The notes: generated from the letters alone by a model not told the origin. A stretch of DNA of 64,000 nucleotides from Mumia quercus (GCF_025506335.1 NZ_JANZYO010000005.1:1-64000); one strand, 5' to 3'; positions 15,362-25,958 are shown, counted from the stretch's first letter. Made by a program: numbers and translations.

Positions 15362-16348
15362 TCAGACGACCAGGGCGGTGGTGAGGATCAGCGCCAGCGA
15401 GGTCGTCGCCGCCACGAGCGTGGACGCCGTCGCCAGCGCGACCGCTCGTACGGGGACGGGCCACAGCTCCCGCACCCGCAGGCCGAGTCCCAGGCCGAAC
15501 ATGCCGGCCGCCAGGAGCAGCGTCGCGAGCTGGTCGCCGACACCAAGGACGCTTCCACCGAGCACTCCGGAAGAGCGCAGAAGCACGGCCAGGAGGAACC
15601 CCACCACGAACCACGGCACGAGCGGAGCGCCCTTCGGGGCGACGTCGTCGGCTCCGTCGCGTCGGCCGGCCGCCACGTACACCCCGGCGAGGCTCACGAC
15701 CCGCCCGAGCTTGACCGTCGTCGCCAGCGCGACGACGACCGGTCCGCCGATGAGCGAGGCCGCCGCGACGACCTGAGCGACCTCGTGGATGCTCGCGCCC
15801 GCCCACACCGCTGCCTGCTCCTTCGTCAGGCCGAGGAGGTCGGCGGCAGGAGGGAGGAGGACGATCATCGCCGTCCCGTACAGCGTGACGAGGGCGACGG
15901 CGAGGGCGACGTTGCGCCGACCCGCGCGTACGCCGTCCTGCACCGCGGCGATCGCTGCGGCCCCGCACACCGAGAACCCGGCCGCGATCAGCGTGACGAG
16001 GCTGCGGTCGAGACCCATCGCGTCACCGATCCGGCACGTCGCCGCGTACGTGACGGCGACGGTGGCGATGACGACGAGCGCGGCGTCCCAGCCGACGGCG
16101 AGCAGGTCGCTCACCGAGAGGCGCAGGCCGAGCAGGACGATTCCCAGACGGAGGCAGGTACGGGAGACGTCGGCGAGTGCCGCGGTGGTCTCCGCTGCGA
16201 GCACGGGGAGGTTCGCCAGGACCGCTCCCAGCACCAGCGCGAGGAGGAGCGGCCCGAGGAGCGGGACGATGTCGCTGAGAGTGGTGGCCACGAGCGCCGC
16301 GAGCAGGGGCGCTGCCACGACGAGCGGCCGGACGGGTGAAGCTTCCAC
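15362..16348 (-). CDS. YeiH/UPF0324 family putative sulfate exporter
   Basis: A 328-residue integral membrane protein with about ten hydrophobic helices. Family markers include GIVLLGLRLSVSDLL (about 89-103), GFSVCGAAAIAAV and WAGASIHEVAQVVAA, all typical of UPF0324/Cons_hypoth698 proteins. Some family members have been linked to export of sulfonates or sulfate-like anions; the substrate here is not determinable. The GTG at 16348 is the first start consistent with the membrane protein; the frame upstream is antisense to the LysR gene. A LysR gene diverges from it, as yeiE does from yeiH in enterobacteria. Confidence 0.85.
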   Translation of the reverse strand: MEASPVRPLVVAAPLLAALVATTLSDIVPLLGPLLLALVLGAVLANLPVLAAETTAALADVSRTCLRLGIVLLGLRLSVSDLLAVGWDAALVVIATVAVTYAATCRIGDAMGLDRSLVTLIAAGFSVCGAAAIAAVQDGVRAGRRNVALAVALVTLYGTAMIVLLPPAADLLGLTKEQAAVWAGASIHEVAQVVAAASLIGGPVVVALATTVKLGRVVSLAGVYVAAGRRDGADDVAPKGAPLVPWFVVGFLLAVLLRSSGVLGGSVLGVGDQLATLLLAAGMFGLGLGLRVRELWPVPVRAVALATASTLVAATTSLALILTTALVV

Positions 16349-16418
16349 GTCTCCAGCGTCCGACGCGACCGCTGTCCCGGGTAGACCACAGAACCGAGGC
16401 AGGTCATAAGGTGAGGTG

Positions 16419-17321
16419 ATGACCCGAGACGTCGATGTGCAGACGCTCCGGCTCCTCGTCGCGGTGGCGGAGCGCGGCAGCATCGGGGCGGCGGCGCGCG
16501 AGAACGAGATGACCCAGCCCGCGGCCAGTGCGCGGCTGCGGGAGTTCGAAGCCCGCTGGAGGATCTCCGTTCTGGACCGCTCGCCCGGTGGGTCGCGCCT
16601 GACCGAGGACGGAGAGGCGGTCGTGTCGTGGGCGCGGACTCTGCTCCACGAGATCGACACCGTACGTTCGAGCCTGCTCGCGCTCGGTGAAGAGCGACGC
16701 GCCGGGGTCTCGGTGGCGGCGAGCCTCACGATCGCCGAGCTGATCCTGCCGCGGTGGTTGGCGGAGCTGCGTGCGCGCCGCCCGCAGGTCAGTCCGCGAC
16801 TGTTCGTCGTGAACAGCGACACGGTGGCGGCGAAGGTCCGCGGCGACGAGGTCGACCTCGGTTTCGTGGAGACCACCGACGTGCCGGGGGACCTCGCACG
16901 GCAGGTCGTGGGGCACGACACGCTCGCCGTCGTCGTCGCGCCCGGCCACCCGTGGGCCCGCCGGCGCACGCCGCTGACCCGCGCGGAGCTGCAGGCGGGG
17001 GCGTACGTCCTGCGAGAGCCCGGGAGCGGGACCCGCAGCACCTTCGAGGCGGCTCTGCGGCAGCAGCCGCGGGTCGTCCTCGAGGCGAGCTCGACGAGCG
17101 CACTCGTCGGCGCCGCCGCCGCCGGAGTGGGCCCTGCGGTCGTCTCACGGCGGGCGGTCGCGGCCGACGTCGAGCAGGGACGTCTCGTGATCGTCCCGGC
17201 TGCGCTCGACATGCGCAGGCCGCTGACGGCGATCTGGAGGAGGGGCCGACGCCTCCCTGATGCGGCGTCGGACCTGGTGCTGATCGCCACGGAGGCCTCA
17301 CGCCTAGACTCCCTCGGATGA
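16419..17321 (+). CDS. LysR-family transcriptional regulator (YeiE-like by context)
   Basis: A 300-residue regulator: N-terminal winged helix (TLRLLVAVAERGSIGAAARE, then QPAASARLREFEA), linker helix and a periplasmic-binding-protein-like effector domain (about 90-295). The ATG at 16419 was chosen over the GTG one codon upstream because of its spacing from AAGGTGAGG. It diverges from the YeiH-type exporter across a 70-bp gap, so that gene is its likely target. The stop overlaps the next start (ATGA), hence it may be cotranscribed with the saccharopine-dehydrogenase-like gene. Confidence 0.9.
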   Translation: MTRDVDVQTLRLLVAVAERGSIGAAARENEMTQPAASARLREFEARWRISVLDRSPGGSRLTEDGEAVVSWARTLLHEIDTVRSSLLALGEERRAGVSVAASLTIAELILPRWLAELRARRPQVSPRLFVVNSDTVAAKVRGDEVDLGFVETTDVPGDLARQVVGHDTLAVVVAPGHPWARRRTPLTRAELQAGAYVLREPGSGTRSTFEAALRQQPRVVLEASSTSALVGAAAAGVGPAVVSRRAVAADVEQGRLVIVPAALDMRRPLTAIWRRGRRLPDAASDLVLIATEASRLDSLG

Positions 17322-18457
17322 GCTATGACTTCGTCCTCCTGGGTGCCACGGGATTCACCGGTGGGCTGACCGCCGCGCACCTCTCGACGCACGCACCGGC
17401 CGGTGGCCGGTGGGCGATCGCGGGACGCGACCGCGCCAAGCTGGAGACGGTCGCCTCGAGGCTCGCCGACTCGGGCGGATCGGCGCCTGCGATCGAGGTC
17501 GTCGACGTCACCGACGCTGCCGCGTTGCGGAAGGTCGCCGAGTCCACGAAGGTCCTGGCGACCACCGTCGGGCCGTACGCACAGCACGGCGCGCCGGTCG
17601 TCGCGGCCTGCGCCGAGGCCGGCACGGCGTACTGCGACCTCACCGGGGAGCCGGAGTTCGTCGACCGGATGTGGCTCGAGCACCACGAGACGGCCGAGCG
17701 TACGGGCGCGCGGCTCGTCCACGCGTGCGGGTTCGACTCGATCCCGCACGACATCGGAGTCCTGCACACGGTGCGGCAGCTGCCGTCGGACGTGCCGATC
17801 ACCGTCCGTGGCTATGTGCAGGCGAGCGCGGACGTCTCGGCAGGCACCTACCACTCCGCGCTGGGCGCATTCGCCCAGTTCCGGTCCTCGCAGACGGCGG
17901 CGAAGGAGCGACGCCGCCGCGAGGGACGTCCAGCGGGCAGGCGCGTCCGCGGGCTCTCGCAGCGACCCGGGCGCGGTGAGTCGGGGACCGGCTGGGCCCT
18001 GCCGTTGCCGACGCTCGACCCGCAGGTCGTGCTCCGCTCCGCGCGGGCGCTGCCGTCGTACGGGCCCGACTTCTCGTACGGCCACTACGTGCAGTTCACT
18101 CGGCTCCCGGTGGCGGTCGGCGCCGCGATCGGCGTCGGTGCGCTCGTCGCCGGCGCCCAGGTGCCGCCCGTACGGAAGGCGCTGCTGCGGGTGAAGACGG
18201 CAGGGGAGGGGCCGAGCGAGGCCAAGCGGGCACGGTCGTGGTTCCGCGTGCGCTTCGAGGCCGAGGCCGACGGGAGGCGGCTGGTCACCGAGGCGGCGGG
18301 TGGCGATCCGGGATACACGGAGACGGCGCGGATGCTCGGCGAGTCGACGCTCGCGCTTGCGTACGACGACCTTCCCGACACCGCGGGGCAGGTCACCACG
18401 GCTGTCGCGATGGGCGACGCGCTGCTGGCCCGCCTCCCGTACTTCCGCACGCTCTGA
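17318..18457 (+). CDS. Saccharopine dehydrogenase-like NAD(P)-binding protein
   Basis: A 379-residue Rossmann protein starting MSYDFVLLGATGFTGGLTAAHL, the nucleotide-binding GATGFTG motif of the saccharopine dehydrogenase/trans-acting enoyl reductase family. It continues with YCDLTGEPEFV (about 105-115) and HACGFDSIPHDIG, both typical of that family. True saccharopine dehydrogenases of lysine metabolism differ in length and domain order, so lysine metabolism should not be assumed. Mycobacterial relatives act in lipid biosynthesis. The start overlaps the LysR stop. Confidence 0.85.
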   Translation: MSYDFVLLGATGFTGGLTAAHLSTHAPAGGRWAIAGRDRAKLETVASRLADSGGSAPAIEVVDVTDAAALRKVAESTKVLATTVGPYAQHGAPVVAACAEAGTAYCDLTGEPEFVDRMWLEHHETAERTGARLVHACGFDSIPHDIGVLHTVRQLPSDVPITVRGYVQASADVSAGTYHSALGAFAQFRSSQTAAKERRRREGRPAGRRVRGLSQRPGRGESGTGWALPLPTLDPQVVLRSARALPSYGPDFSYGHYVQFTRLPVAVGAAIGVGALVAGAQVPPVRKALLRVKTAGEGPSEAKRARSWFRVRFEAEADGRRLVTEAAGGDPGYTETARMLGESTLALAYDDLPDTAGQVTTAVAMGDALLARLPYFRTL

Positions 18458-18472
18458 CGTACGCGACGAACG

Positions 18473-18925
18473 TCAGAGGGCGAGCTTGAAGCCGACGTGG
18501 CTCGCCGTGAAGCCGAGGCGCTCGTAGAAGCGGTGCGCACCCTCGCGGCTCGCGTCGGACGTGAGCTGGACCAGCGAGCAGCCCTGGCGGCGCGCCTCCT
18601 CGACGGCCCAACGGATCAGCTCCGAGCCGAGCCCGTCGCCGCGCAGGTCCGAGCGGACCCGTACGGCCTCGATCTGCGCGCGCGACGCTCCGCGACGCCC
18701 GAGCCCGCGGATGTACGTGAGCTGCATCGTCGCGACGACCTCACCGTCGCGCTCGGCGACCAGCACGCGGTTGTGCGGGTCGGCCGAGATCGCCTCGACG
18801 GCCTCGCGGTACGGCGTGAGGTCGTCCGGCGACTCGCGCGTGACGCCCAGCGGATCGTCGACGAGCATCGCGACGATCGCCGGGACGTCCTCCGCGGTGA
18901 CGTCGCGGACGGCGAGGCCGCTCAC
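18473..18925 (-). CDS. GNAT family N-acetyltransferase
   Basis: A 150-residue protein with the GNAT fold: an N-terminal [16 protein letters not shown], motif A for acetyl-CoA binding at [20 protein letters not shown] (about 92-111) and the C-terminal [14 protein letters not shown]. The substrate is not predictable. The GTG start at 18925 overlaps the valS stop (GTGA), so it is translated as the second gene of a valS operon. Confidence 0.88.
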   Translation of the reverse strand: MSGLAVRDVTAEDVPAIVAMLVDDPLGVTRESPDDLTPYREAVEAISADPHNRVLVAERDGEVVATMQLTYIRGLGRRGASRAQIEAVRVRSDLRGDGLGSELIRWAVEEARRQGCSLVQLTSDASREGAHRFYERLGFTASHVGFKLAL

Positions 18926-21546
18926 TCGGAGACGGTCTCTGCTGGCTTCTCCGCCGCGGGCTTCTTGGGCTCCGGCTCCGCGAGCTCGGCCTCGACCGCG
19001 ATCTCGCCGTCCTGCGACGGGTCGACCACGAACTCGACCTCGCCCGTGACGTTGCCGGCCGCACGGATGTCGCCGAGCGCGCGCTTGACGATCTCGAGCC
19101 GCTTCTCCGAGCCGCGCAGCACCAGACCGGTGACGGCCGTGCGCTGGCTCACCTTCGCGGTGGACTTGGCGCCGCGGATCCCGGCGAGCGCCTGACCAGC
19201 GGCGACGAGCACGGCCGGGTCCTGAGGCGTCGTCGTGATCTCGAGCTCGGCGCTCGGCCACTCCGCACGGTGGATCGAACCCTCCTGCCACCACGACCAG
19301 ACCTCTTCGGTGACGTAGGGGAGGAACGGCGCGAGCAGCCGCAGCTGCACCGACAGCGCGATCGCGAACGCTGCCTTGGCCGACTCGGCGGCCTCGCCCT
19401 CGCCACGCGCACGGTCCTTGACGAGCTCGAGGTAGTCGTCACAGAAGCCCCAGAAGAACCGCTCGGTGACCTCGAGGGCGGTCGTGTAGTCGTACGCCTC
19501 GAACGCCTCGGTGGCCTCGTTGGTGACCTGGCGCAGACGGCGCAGCATCGACAGGTCCAGGAGCTCGGTCACGCGGTGCGGCTCGACGTACGAGGCGTCG
19601 ACGCCCAGCCCGTACGCGTCGGGCGCGGCGAGGACGAACTTCGACGCGTTGAGCACCTTCATGGCGAGGCGGCGGCCGACCTTCATCTGCGCCTCGTCGA
19701 ACGGGGAGTCGGCACCGGGACGGGCGCCGGCTGCGCGCCACCGCACGGCGTCGGCGCCGAACTTCTCGAGGATCTCGGTCGGGACGACGACGTTGCCCTT
19801 GGACTTCGACATCTTCTTGCGATCGGGGTCGACGACGAAGCCCGAGATCAGGGCGTGAGACCACGGCGCCGCGTGGTTCTCGAGGTGGGCGCGCACGACG
19901 CTCGAGAACAGCCAGGTACGGATGATGTCGTGGGCCTGCGGGCGCAGATCCATGGGGAACGTCTTCTCGAAGAGCTCCGGGTCGCGCTCCCAGCCGCACA
20001 CGATCTGCGGCGTCAGCGACGAGGTCGCCCAGGTGTCGAAGATGTCGGGGTCGCCCATGAAGCCGCCCGGCTCCCCGCGCTGGCTCTCGTCGAAGCCCTT
20101 GGGCGCCTGCGCCTGCGGGTCGACCGGCAGATCGGCCTCGTCGGGCAGGATCGGGTTGTCGTAGTCGGGCTCGCCCTCGGCGTCGAGCGGGAACCACACG
20201 GGGATCGGCACGCCGAAGAAGCGCTGGCGGCTCACGAGCCAGTCGCTGTTGAGCCCGTCGATCCAGTTGGTGTAGCGCGACTGCATGTAGGGCGGGTACC
20301 AGGAGATCTCGTGGCCGCGGGCGACGAGCTGGCCGCGCAGCTCGGGCTCCTTGCCGCCGTTGGTGAGGTACCACTGGCGCGTGGACACGATCTCGAGGGG
20401 CTTGTCGCCCTTCTCGTAGAAGTTCGCGACACGGGTCGTCGGCTTCGGGTCGCCGTCGAGGTCGCCGGAGTCACGCAGCGCCTCGACGATCGCCTCTCGG
20501 GCGGAGAACACGGTCTTGCCGGCCAGCGCCTCGTACGCCGCGCGCCCCTCGTCGGAGGTGATCCACTCCGGGGTCTCGCGCAGGATCCGGCCGTCGCGGC
20601 CGACGACCGTACGGGTCGGCAGGTTGTACTCGCGCCACCACTGGACGTCGGTGAGATCACCGAACGTGCAGCAGTGGACGATGCCGGAGCCCTTCTCGGG
20701 ATCGGCGGCGGTGTCGGCGAGGACCGGCAGCTCGACCCCGAAGAGGGGAGAGGTGGCCGTCGTGCCGAACAGGTGCTGGTAGCGCGGGTCGTCGGGGTGC
20801 GCGATGAGCGCGACCGCCGCGGGCGTCAGCTCGGGCCGCGTCGTCTCGACGTGCACCTTCGTGCCGTCGGCGAGCGTGTAGCCCACGCGGTAGTAGTGGC
20901 CGGGGTAGTCGCGAGCCTCGAGCTCGGCCTGGGCGACCGCGGTCTGGAACGTGACGTCCCAGAGGGTCGGCGCATCGGAGGTGTACGCCTCGCCGCGGGC
21001 GAGGTTGCGCAGGAACGCGCGCTGCGAGGCCGTCCGGGAGACCTCGCCGATGGTCGTGTAGGTCTGCTCCCAGTCCACCGACAGGCCGAGCGTGCGCCAG
21101 AGGTCCTCGAAGGCCTTCTCGTCGAGCGCCACCAGCTGCTCGCACAGCTCGATGAAGTTGCGGCGGCTGATCGCGATCTGCTTCTTCGGGTCCGGCTTCT
21201 CCGGAGGAGTGAAGTCAGGGTCGTACGGCAGGGACGGGTCGCAGCGCACGCCGAAGTAGTTCTGGACGCGACGCTCGGTGGGCAGGCCGTTGTCGTCCCA
21301 GCCCATCGGGTAGAAGACCTCCATGCCGCGCATCCGCTGGAAGCGGGCGATGAGGTCGCAGTGCGTGTAGGAGAAGACGTGGCCTACGTGCAGGGAGCCT
21401 GAGACGGTCGGCGGCGGGGTGTCGATCGAGTACACCTGGGCGCGCGTCTTGGAACGGTCGAACGCGTAGGTGCCACGCTCTTGCCACAGCGCGGACCACT
21501 TCTGCTCGAGCCCTTCCAGGGCAGGCTTCTCCGGCACGTTGCTCAT
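18922..21546 (-). CDS. valS: Valyl-tRNA synthetase
   Basis: Class I synthetase of 874 residues that charges tRNA-Val. The HIGH-type motif is [11 protein letters not shown] at about 53-63 and the KMSKS loop is KKMSKSKGN at about 579-587. The large editing (CP1) domain lies between them, and an anticodon-binding helical domain and a short C-terminal arm follow, the last 20 residues being rich in Glu, Pro and Lys. The ATG at 21546 fits the family N-terminus ([18 protein letters not shown]). The acetyltransferase gene is coupled downstream. Confidence 0.97.
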   Translation of the reverse strand: MSNVPEKPALEGLEQKWSALWQERGTYAFDRSKTRAQVYSIDTPPPTVSGSLHVGHVFSYTHCDLIARFQRMRGMEVFYPMGWDDNGLPTERRVQNYFGVRCDPSLPYDPDFTPPEKPDPKKQIAISRRNFIELCEQLVALDEKAFEDLWRTLGLSVDWEQTYTTIGEVSRTASQRAFLRNLARGEAYTSDAPTLWDVTFQTAVAQAELEARDYPGHYYRVGYTLADGTKVHVETTRPELTPAAVALIAHPDDPRYQHLFGTTATSPLFGVELPVLADTAADPEKGSGIVHCCTFGDLTDVQWWREYNLPTRTVVGRDGRILRETPEWITSDEGRAAYEALAGKTVFSAREAIVEALRDSGDLDGDPKPTTRVANFYEKGDKPLEIVSTRQWYLTNGGKEPELRGQLVARGHEISWYPPYMQSRYTNWIDGLNSDWLVSRQRFFGVPIPVWFPLDAEGEPDYDNPILPDEADLPVDPQAQAPKGFDESQRGEPGGFMGDPDIFDTWATSSLTPQIVCGWERDPELFEKTFPMDLRPQAHDIIRTWLFSSVVRAHLENHAAPWSHALISGFVVDPDRKKMSKSKGNVVVPTEILEKFGADAVRWRAAGARPGADSPFDEAQMKVGRRLAMKVLNASKFVLAAPDAYGLGVDASYVEPHRVTELLDLSMLRRLRQVTNEATEAFEAYDYTTALEVTERFFWGFCDDYLELVKDRARGEGEAAESAKAAFAIALSVQLRLLAPFLPYVTEEVWSWWQEGSIHRAEWPSAELEITTTPQDPAVLVAAGQALAGIRGAKSTAKVSQRTAVTGLVLRGSEKRLEIVKRALGDIRAAGNVTGEVEFVVDPSQDGEIAVEAELAEPEPKKPAAEKPAETVSE

Positions 21547-21600
21547 GCGTCCAGTCTAGGAGGGGCCGCCCTCGTGCCGTGACCCGGTTATCGCCTGTCC

Positions 21601-23742
21601 TCACGGGCCGGGCGGGCCCGCGTCCGCCCCGGCCGGGACGACCTCCTCGTACGGGTCGCGAGGACCGGATCCGACGTCGACGTCCTCTTTGCGCCCGAGC
21701 GCGCTCGGCCACCACATGTGGCGTCCGACGTCGAGGTTCAGCGCGGTGACGAGCACCGACCGTACGACCAGGGTGTCGAGGAGCACACCGAACGCCACCG
21801 CGAACCCGATCTCGGCGAAGAACACCAGCGGCAGCGTGCCCAGCACCGCGAACGTGCCGGCCAGGACCAGCCCGGCGGAGGTGATCACCCCGCCGGTCGC
21901 GGCGAGGCCGATGAGCGCGCCACGGCGCGTGCCGAAGCGCTGCGCCTCCTCGCGCACACGGGTCATGAGGAAGATGTTGTAGTCGATCCCGAGGGCGACG
22001 AGGAACACGAACACGAACAGCGGGAACGACGTGTCCGTCCCGGCGAAGCCGAAGACGTGCCGGAACACCAGGGCGCTCACGCCCAGCGCGGCTCCGAACG
22101 ACAGCACGACCGTGCCGAGGAGGATCAACGGTGCGGCGACGGCGCGCAGCAGCACCATGAGGATCAGCAGCACGACCACGAGCACCGCCGGGATGATGAC
22201 GCGGTTGTCGCGCGCAGAGGCGTCCTGGATGTCGAGCGTGACCGCGGTCGTGCCTCCGACGAGAGCGTCGGGGTCGGCGGCGTCGAGCTCGCCGCGGAGG
22301 TCCTCGATCGTCGCGTACGCGGCGTCGCTGTCGGGCTCGCTCTCGAGCGTGCCCTCGAGGTAGGCCCAGTCACCCTTGACGCGGGGCTCGGTGACGCTCT
22401 GCGGGGCGATGCCGTCGTTCGCCTGGAACGTCGTACGCACCGCGTCGGCATTGTCCGGACGGGCGAGCACCACGACCGGTGCCCCTGCGCCGCCGGGGAA
22501 GTGCTCCGACAGGACCTGCTCGCCCTTGACCGAGTCGGGTGTGCCGAGGAACGCCTCCTCTGTGGTCAGGCCGGTCGCGTTCAGCTGGACGATGCCGATG
22601 CTGGCGATCGCCAAGATGAGCGACGTCGTGACCCAGACGCGCCGCGGCGCGCGGGCGATACGGCGCCCGACCCCGGCCCACAGGCCGTGCGTGGCCGGGT
22701 CCTCGTCGCCGTAGTGCGGGATGCGCGGCCAGAAGATCCAGCGTCCGAGGACGACCAGGAGCGCCGGGAGCAGCGTCAGCATGACGGCGAGGCCCGCCAC
22801 GATGCCGATCGCAGCGACGGGGCCGAGGCCGCGGGTGGAGGTCATCTGGGCGAGGAGCAGGCAGAGCATGCCGATCGCGACCGTGGCGCCGCTGGCGATG
22901 ATCGCGGGGCCCGCCCGGTGGAGGGCGACCGCCATCGCCTCCGGTCGGCGTTGGTGGCGCCGTAGCTCTTCCCGGTAGCGGGCGACCAGCAGCAGCGCGT
23001 AGTCCGTGCCCGCGCCGAAGACCAGGACGGTGAGGATGCTCGCGCTCTGGCCGTCGACCGTGAGGTTGGCGTGCTTGGCGAGCAGCACCACGACCGCCTG
23101 TGCGACCGTGAGCGCGACGCCCGCCGAGATCACCGGCAGAAGCCACAGGAGCGGACTGCGGTAGGTGAAGAGCAGCAGCACCGTGACCACGCCGGCGGCT
23201 GCGAGGAGCAGGGTGCTGTCGATGCCTTCGAAGACGGACGCCGAGTCCGCCGCCTGTCCGGCTGGTCCGGTGACGAACGCCTCGAGCCCGTCGGGACCGT
23301 CGCCCGCCTGGTCCTGGATCTCCTCCACGACGTCCGGCGCCTTGTTCCAGCCGTCTTCGCCGAGGTTGAGCGGGACGATGACCTCGAGCGCCTCGCCGTC
23401 CTCGGAGGGGATCGGGCCGACGACCTCGCCCTCGATGTCGTCACGCTGACCGAACGTCGCCACATCCTCCTGGGCCGCGGTCATGTCCGCGGGCCGCAGC
23501 CCGCCGTCGCGCTCGTACACGACCACGGCGGGGAGCATGTTGGGAGACGAGAACGTCTCGGCCGCCTCCAGCGCCTTCGTCGACTCCGCGCTGCTGGGGA
23601 GCCAGTTCTCGGCCTCGTTCTCCTGGACGTCCGTCAGCTGCCCGGCCGTCGAGCCGAGCAGCCCGATGACGACCACCCAGAAGACGATGGTGAGGACGGG
23701 CATGAAGCGGTGGTTGATCCAGCCGGCGATCGATCGGTGCAT
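21601..23742 (-). CDS. MMPL/RND-family transporter
   Basis: A 713-residue membrane transporter of the MMPL type. The first helix (FMPVLTIVFWVVVIGLLGS) is followed by an extracytoplasmic domain (about 40-170), then five helices including FGAGTDYALLLVARYREEL, which is the conserved GxxxDY signature. The second half repeats this as LGIDYNIFLMTRVREEA. In mycobacteria such proteins export lipids; smaller actinobacterial relatives export varied hydrophobic compounds. The C-terminus ends in a short polar tail. It faces folC divergently across 87 bases. Confidence 0.9.
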   Translation of the reverse strand: MHRSIAGWINHRFMPVLTIVFWVVVIGLLGSTAGQLTDVQENEAENWLPSSAESTKALEAAETFSSPNMLPAVVVYERDGGLRPADMTAAQEDVATFGQRDDIEGEVVGPIPSEDGEALEVIVPLNLGEDGWNKAPDVVEEIQDQAGDGPDGLEAFVTGPAGQAADSASVFEGIDSTLLLAAAGVVTVLLLFTYRSPLLWLLPVISAGVALTVAQAVVVLLAKHANLTVDGQSASILTVLVFGAGTDYALLLVARYREELRRHQRRPEAMAVALHRAGPAIIASGATVAIGMLCLLLAQMTSTRGLGPVAAIGIVAGLAVMLTLLPALLVVLGRWIFWPRIPHYGDEDPATHGLWAGVGRRIARAPRRVWVTTSLILAIASIGIVQLNATGLTTEEAFLGTPDSVKGEQVLSEHFPGGAGAPVVVLARPDNADAVRTTFQANDGIAPQSVTEPRVKGDWAYLEGTLESEPDSDAAYATIEDLRGELDAADPDALVGGTTAVTLDIQDASARDNRVIIPAVLVVVLLILMVLLRAVAAPLILLGTVVLSFGAALGVSALVFRHVFGFAGTDTSFPLFVFVFLVALGIDYNIFLMTRVREEAQRFGTRRGALIGLAATGGVITSAGLVLAGTFAVLGTLPLVFFAEIGFAVAFGVLLDTLVVRSVLVTALNLDVGRHMWWPSALGRKEDVDVGSGPRDPYEEVVPAGADAGPPGP

Positions 23743-23829
23743 GACAGTCTCCCTGCGAGCGTTCTTCGACCGTACGACCGCGAGGGCGTCGCGAAGTCAT
23801 CGCTTGCATCCCTGGAATACTGGACAGCG

Positions 23830-25173
23830 ATGACGAATCCCACGTACGTCGAGGTCGAGCGTGCCCTGCTGGCCCGCTGGCCCGAGACGAAGCTCGAGCC
23901 GTCGCTGGACCGCATCCGTGCGCTGTGCCGGCTGATGGGCGACCCCCAGAACGCCTACCCGGTGATCCAGCTGACCGGCACCAACGGCAAGAGCTCGACC
24001 GCGCGGATGATCGACGCCCTGCTGCGCGAGCTGGCCGTACGGACCGGACGGTTCACGAGCCCGCACCTCGTCTCGATGACGGAGCGGGTCAGCATCGACG
24101 GAGCGCCGTTGAGCGAGGAGCTCTTCGTCGAGGCGTACGCCGACGTCGCCGCGTACGCGCAGGTCGTCGACGACACCCAGCCCGTCCCGCTGTCGTACTT
24201 CGAGATGATGGTCGGTCTCGCCTACGCCGCGTTCGCCGACGCCCCGGTCGACGTCGCCGTCGTCGAGGTCGGGATGGGAGGCGCCTGGGACGCCACCAAC
24301 GTGGTGGACGCCGCCGTCGCGGTCCTCACCCCGATCGACGTCGACCACTCCCGCTACCTCGGAGACACACCGGGCGAGATCGCCGTCGAGAAGGCCGGGA
24401 TCATCAAGAGCGGAGCGCAGGTCGTCACTGCGGCCCAGCCCGAGGACGCCGCGGCCGAGATCGCCGCGCGCGCGGCGGAGGTCGGCGCCACGCTCCACCG
24501 CGAGGGTGTCGACTTCGGGGTCGTCGAGCGGACGCCCGCGATGGGAGGCCAGCTCCTGACCCTGCAGGGGCTCAGCGCGCGGTACGACGAGGTCTTCCTC
24601 CCGCTGTTCGGTGAGCACCAGGCGCGCAACGCCTCGTACGCGCTGGCGGCCGTCGAGGCGTTCACGGGCAAGCGCGAGCTGGACGCCGAGATCGTGCGTA
24701 CGGCGTTCGCGTCGGTGACCTCGCCCGGTCGGCTCGAGGTCGTACGCCGCAGCCCCACCGTCGTCCTCGACGCCGCGCACAACCCTGCAGGCGCCCGCGC
24801 GACGGCGGAGGCGGTGCAGGAGGCCTTCGCGTTCACGCCGCTCATCGGCGTCGTGGGTGTCATGGCCGACAAGGACGTCGACGAGATCCTGCTGGCCTTC
24901 GAGCCGGTGATGGCCGAGATCGTCTGCACCCAGAACGCGAGCGACCGTGCCATGCCGGCCGAGGAGCTGGCCGACGTCGCCGAGGGCATCTTCGGAGCGG
25001 ACCGGGTGCACGTCGCCCGTAGCCTCCCCGACGCCCTCGAGAAGGCCGTCGCGCTGTCGGAGAGCGACCGCTACGGCGAAGGCGTCGGCGGCGGAGGTGT
25101 GCTCGTCACCGGATCGGTCGTGACGGCAGGTGAGGCGCGGGTGCTGCTCGCGCGTGAGGAGTCGGTGGACTGA
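23830..25173 (+). CDS. folC: Bifunctional folylpolyglutamate synthase/dihydrofolate synthase
   Basis: Adds glutamate to folates (and to dihydropteroate). The 447-residue Mur-ligase-type enzyme has the P-loop TGTNGKSSTA at about 53-62, GRFTSPHL and ERVSIDG of the folate site, VVEVGMGGAWDATN (about 143-156), HQARNASYALAA and DAAHNPAGARAT. The start is the ATG at 23830, just after GAATACT, which may serve as a -10 box for a nearly leaderless transcript. The stop overlaps the next start (TGATG). Confidence 0.95.
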   Translation: MTNPTYVEVERALLARWPETKLEPSLDRIRALCRLMGDPQNAYPVIQLTGTNGKSSTARMIDALLRELAVRTGRFTSPHLVSMTERVSIDGAPLSEELFVEAYADVAAYAQVVDDTQPVPLSYFEMMVGLAYAAFADAPVDVAVVEVGMGGAWDATNVVDAAVAVLTPIDVDHSRYLGDTPGEIAVEKAGIIKSGAQVVTAAQPEDAAAEIAARAAEVGATLHREGVDFGVVERTPAMGGQLLTLQGLSARYDEVFLPLFGEHQARNASYALAAVEAFTGKRELDAEIVRTAFASVTSPGRLEVVRRSPTVVLDAAHNPAGARATAEAVQEAFAFTPLIGVVGVMADKDVDEILLAFEPVMAEIVCTQNASDRAMPAEELADVAEGIFGADRVHVARSLPDALEKAVALSESDRYGEGVGGGGVLVTGSVVTAGEARVLLAREESVD

Positions 25174-25511
25174 TGCGTGGCATGTGTGCCGGGGTGCTGT
25201 TCCTCGAGGCGATCGTGCTCGGGCTGGCGACGCCGGTGATGATCCAGGTCGAGGACGTGTCGCCGGCGCTCGCGCTGGTCGCCGGCCTCGGGCTCGCGTT
25301 CGTGGCCCTCGTGACGTCGGGCCTGCTGCGGCACTCCTGGGCCTACACGGTCGGATGGCTCGTCCAGGTCGGGGCGGTCGCGCTCGGGTTCCTGCTGCCG
25401 ATCGCGTTCTTCGTCGGCGGGATGTTCGCCGTCCTGTGGGCGGCGGCGTACTTCCTCGGACGCAAGATCGAGGCCGACCGCGCGGCCAACCCGGAGTTCT
25501 ACGCCCGCTGA
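25173..25511 (+). CDS. DUF4233 family membrane protein
   Basis: A 112-residue protein with four hydrophobic helices (about 5-25, 28-48, 53-75, 78-98) and a short charged tail. It matches the DUF4233 family, small actinobacterial membrane proteins almost always encoded between folC and ndk, exactly as here. Function unknown. The ATG overlaps the folC stop, so it is translationally coupled. Confidence 0.85.
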   Translation: MRGMCAGVLFLEAIVLGLATPVMIQVEDVSPALALVAGLGLAFVALVTSGLLRHSWAYTVGWLVQVGAVALGFLLPIAFFVGGMFAVLWAAAYFLGRKIEADRAANPEFYAR

Positions 25512-25547
25512 GCGGGGGTGCGCAGGCCTCTCGCTAGGCTTCGGCTC

Positions 25548-25958
25548 ATGTCCGAACGCACTCTGGTCCTGCTCAAGCCCGACGCCGTCCGCCGTGGACT
25601 GGTCGGTGAGATCCTCGGTCGTTACGAGGCCAAGGGCCTCTCGATCGTCGCGACCTGGTTCGGCACGATCGACGCTGCCCAGGCCGACGCGCACTACGCC
25701 GAGCACGTCGAGCGCGACTTCTACCCGCCGCTGCGCGCCTTCGTGACCTCCGGTCCGATGATGGCGCTGGTGCTCGAGGGCGACGCCGCGATCGACGTGG
25801 TGCGGCTGCTCAACGGCGCCACCGACGGCCGGATCGCCGCGCCGGGCACCATCCGTGGTGACCTGTCGCTCTCCAACCGGGAGAACCTCGTGCACGGGTC
25901 GGACTCGCCCGAGTCGGCCGCACGCGAGATCGCGCTCTGGTTCCCCGACCTGGGCTGA
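25548..25958 (+). CDS. ndk: Nucleoside diphosphate kinase
   Basis: Transfers the gamma-phosphate between nucleoside triphosphates and diphosphates via a phosphohistidine, here His116 in RENLVHGSDS. At 136 residues it has the standard length; ERTLVLLKPDAVRRG opens the protein and GATDGRIAAPGTIRGDLS forms the nucleotide site. The ATG at 25548 is the natural start; a short 36-bp gap separates it from DUF4233. Confidence 0.96.
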   Translation: MSERTLVLLKPDAVRRGLVGEILGRYEAKGLSIVATWFGTIDAAQADAHYAEHVERDFYPPLRAFVTSGPMMALVLEGDAAIDVVRLLNGATDGRIAAPGTIRGDLSLSNRENLVHGSDSPESAAREIALWFPDLG

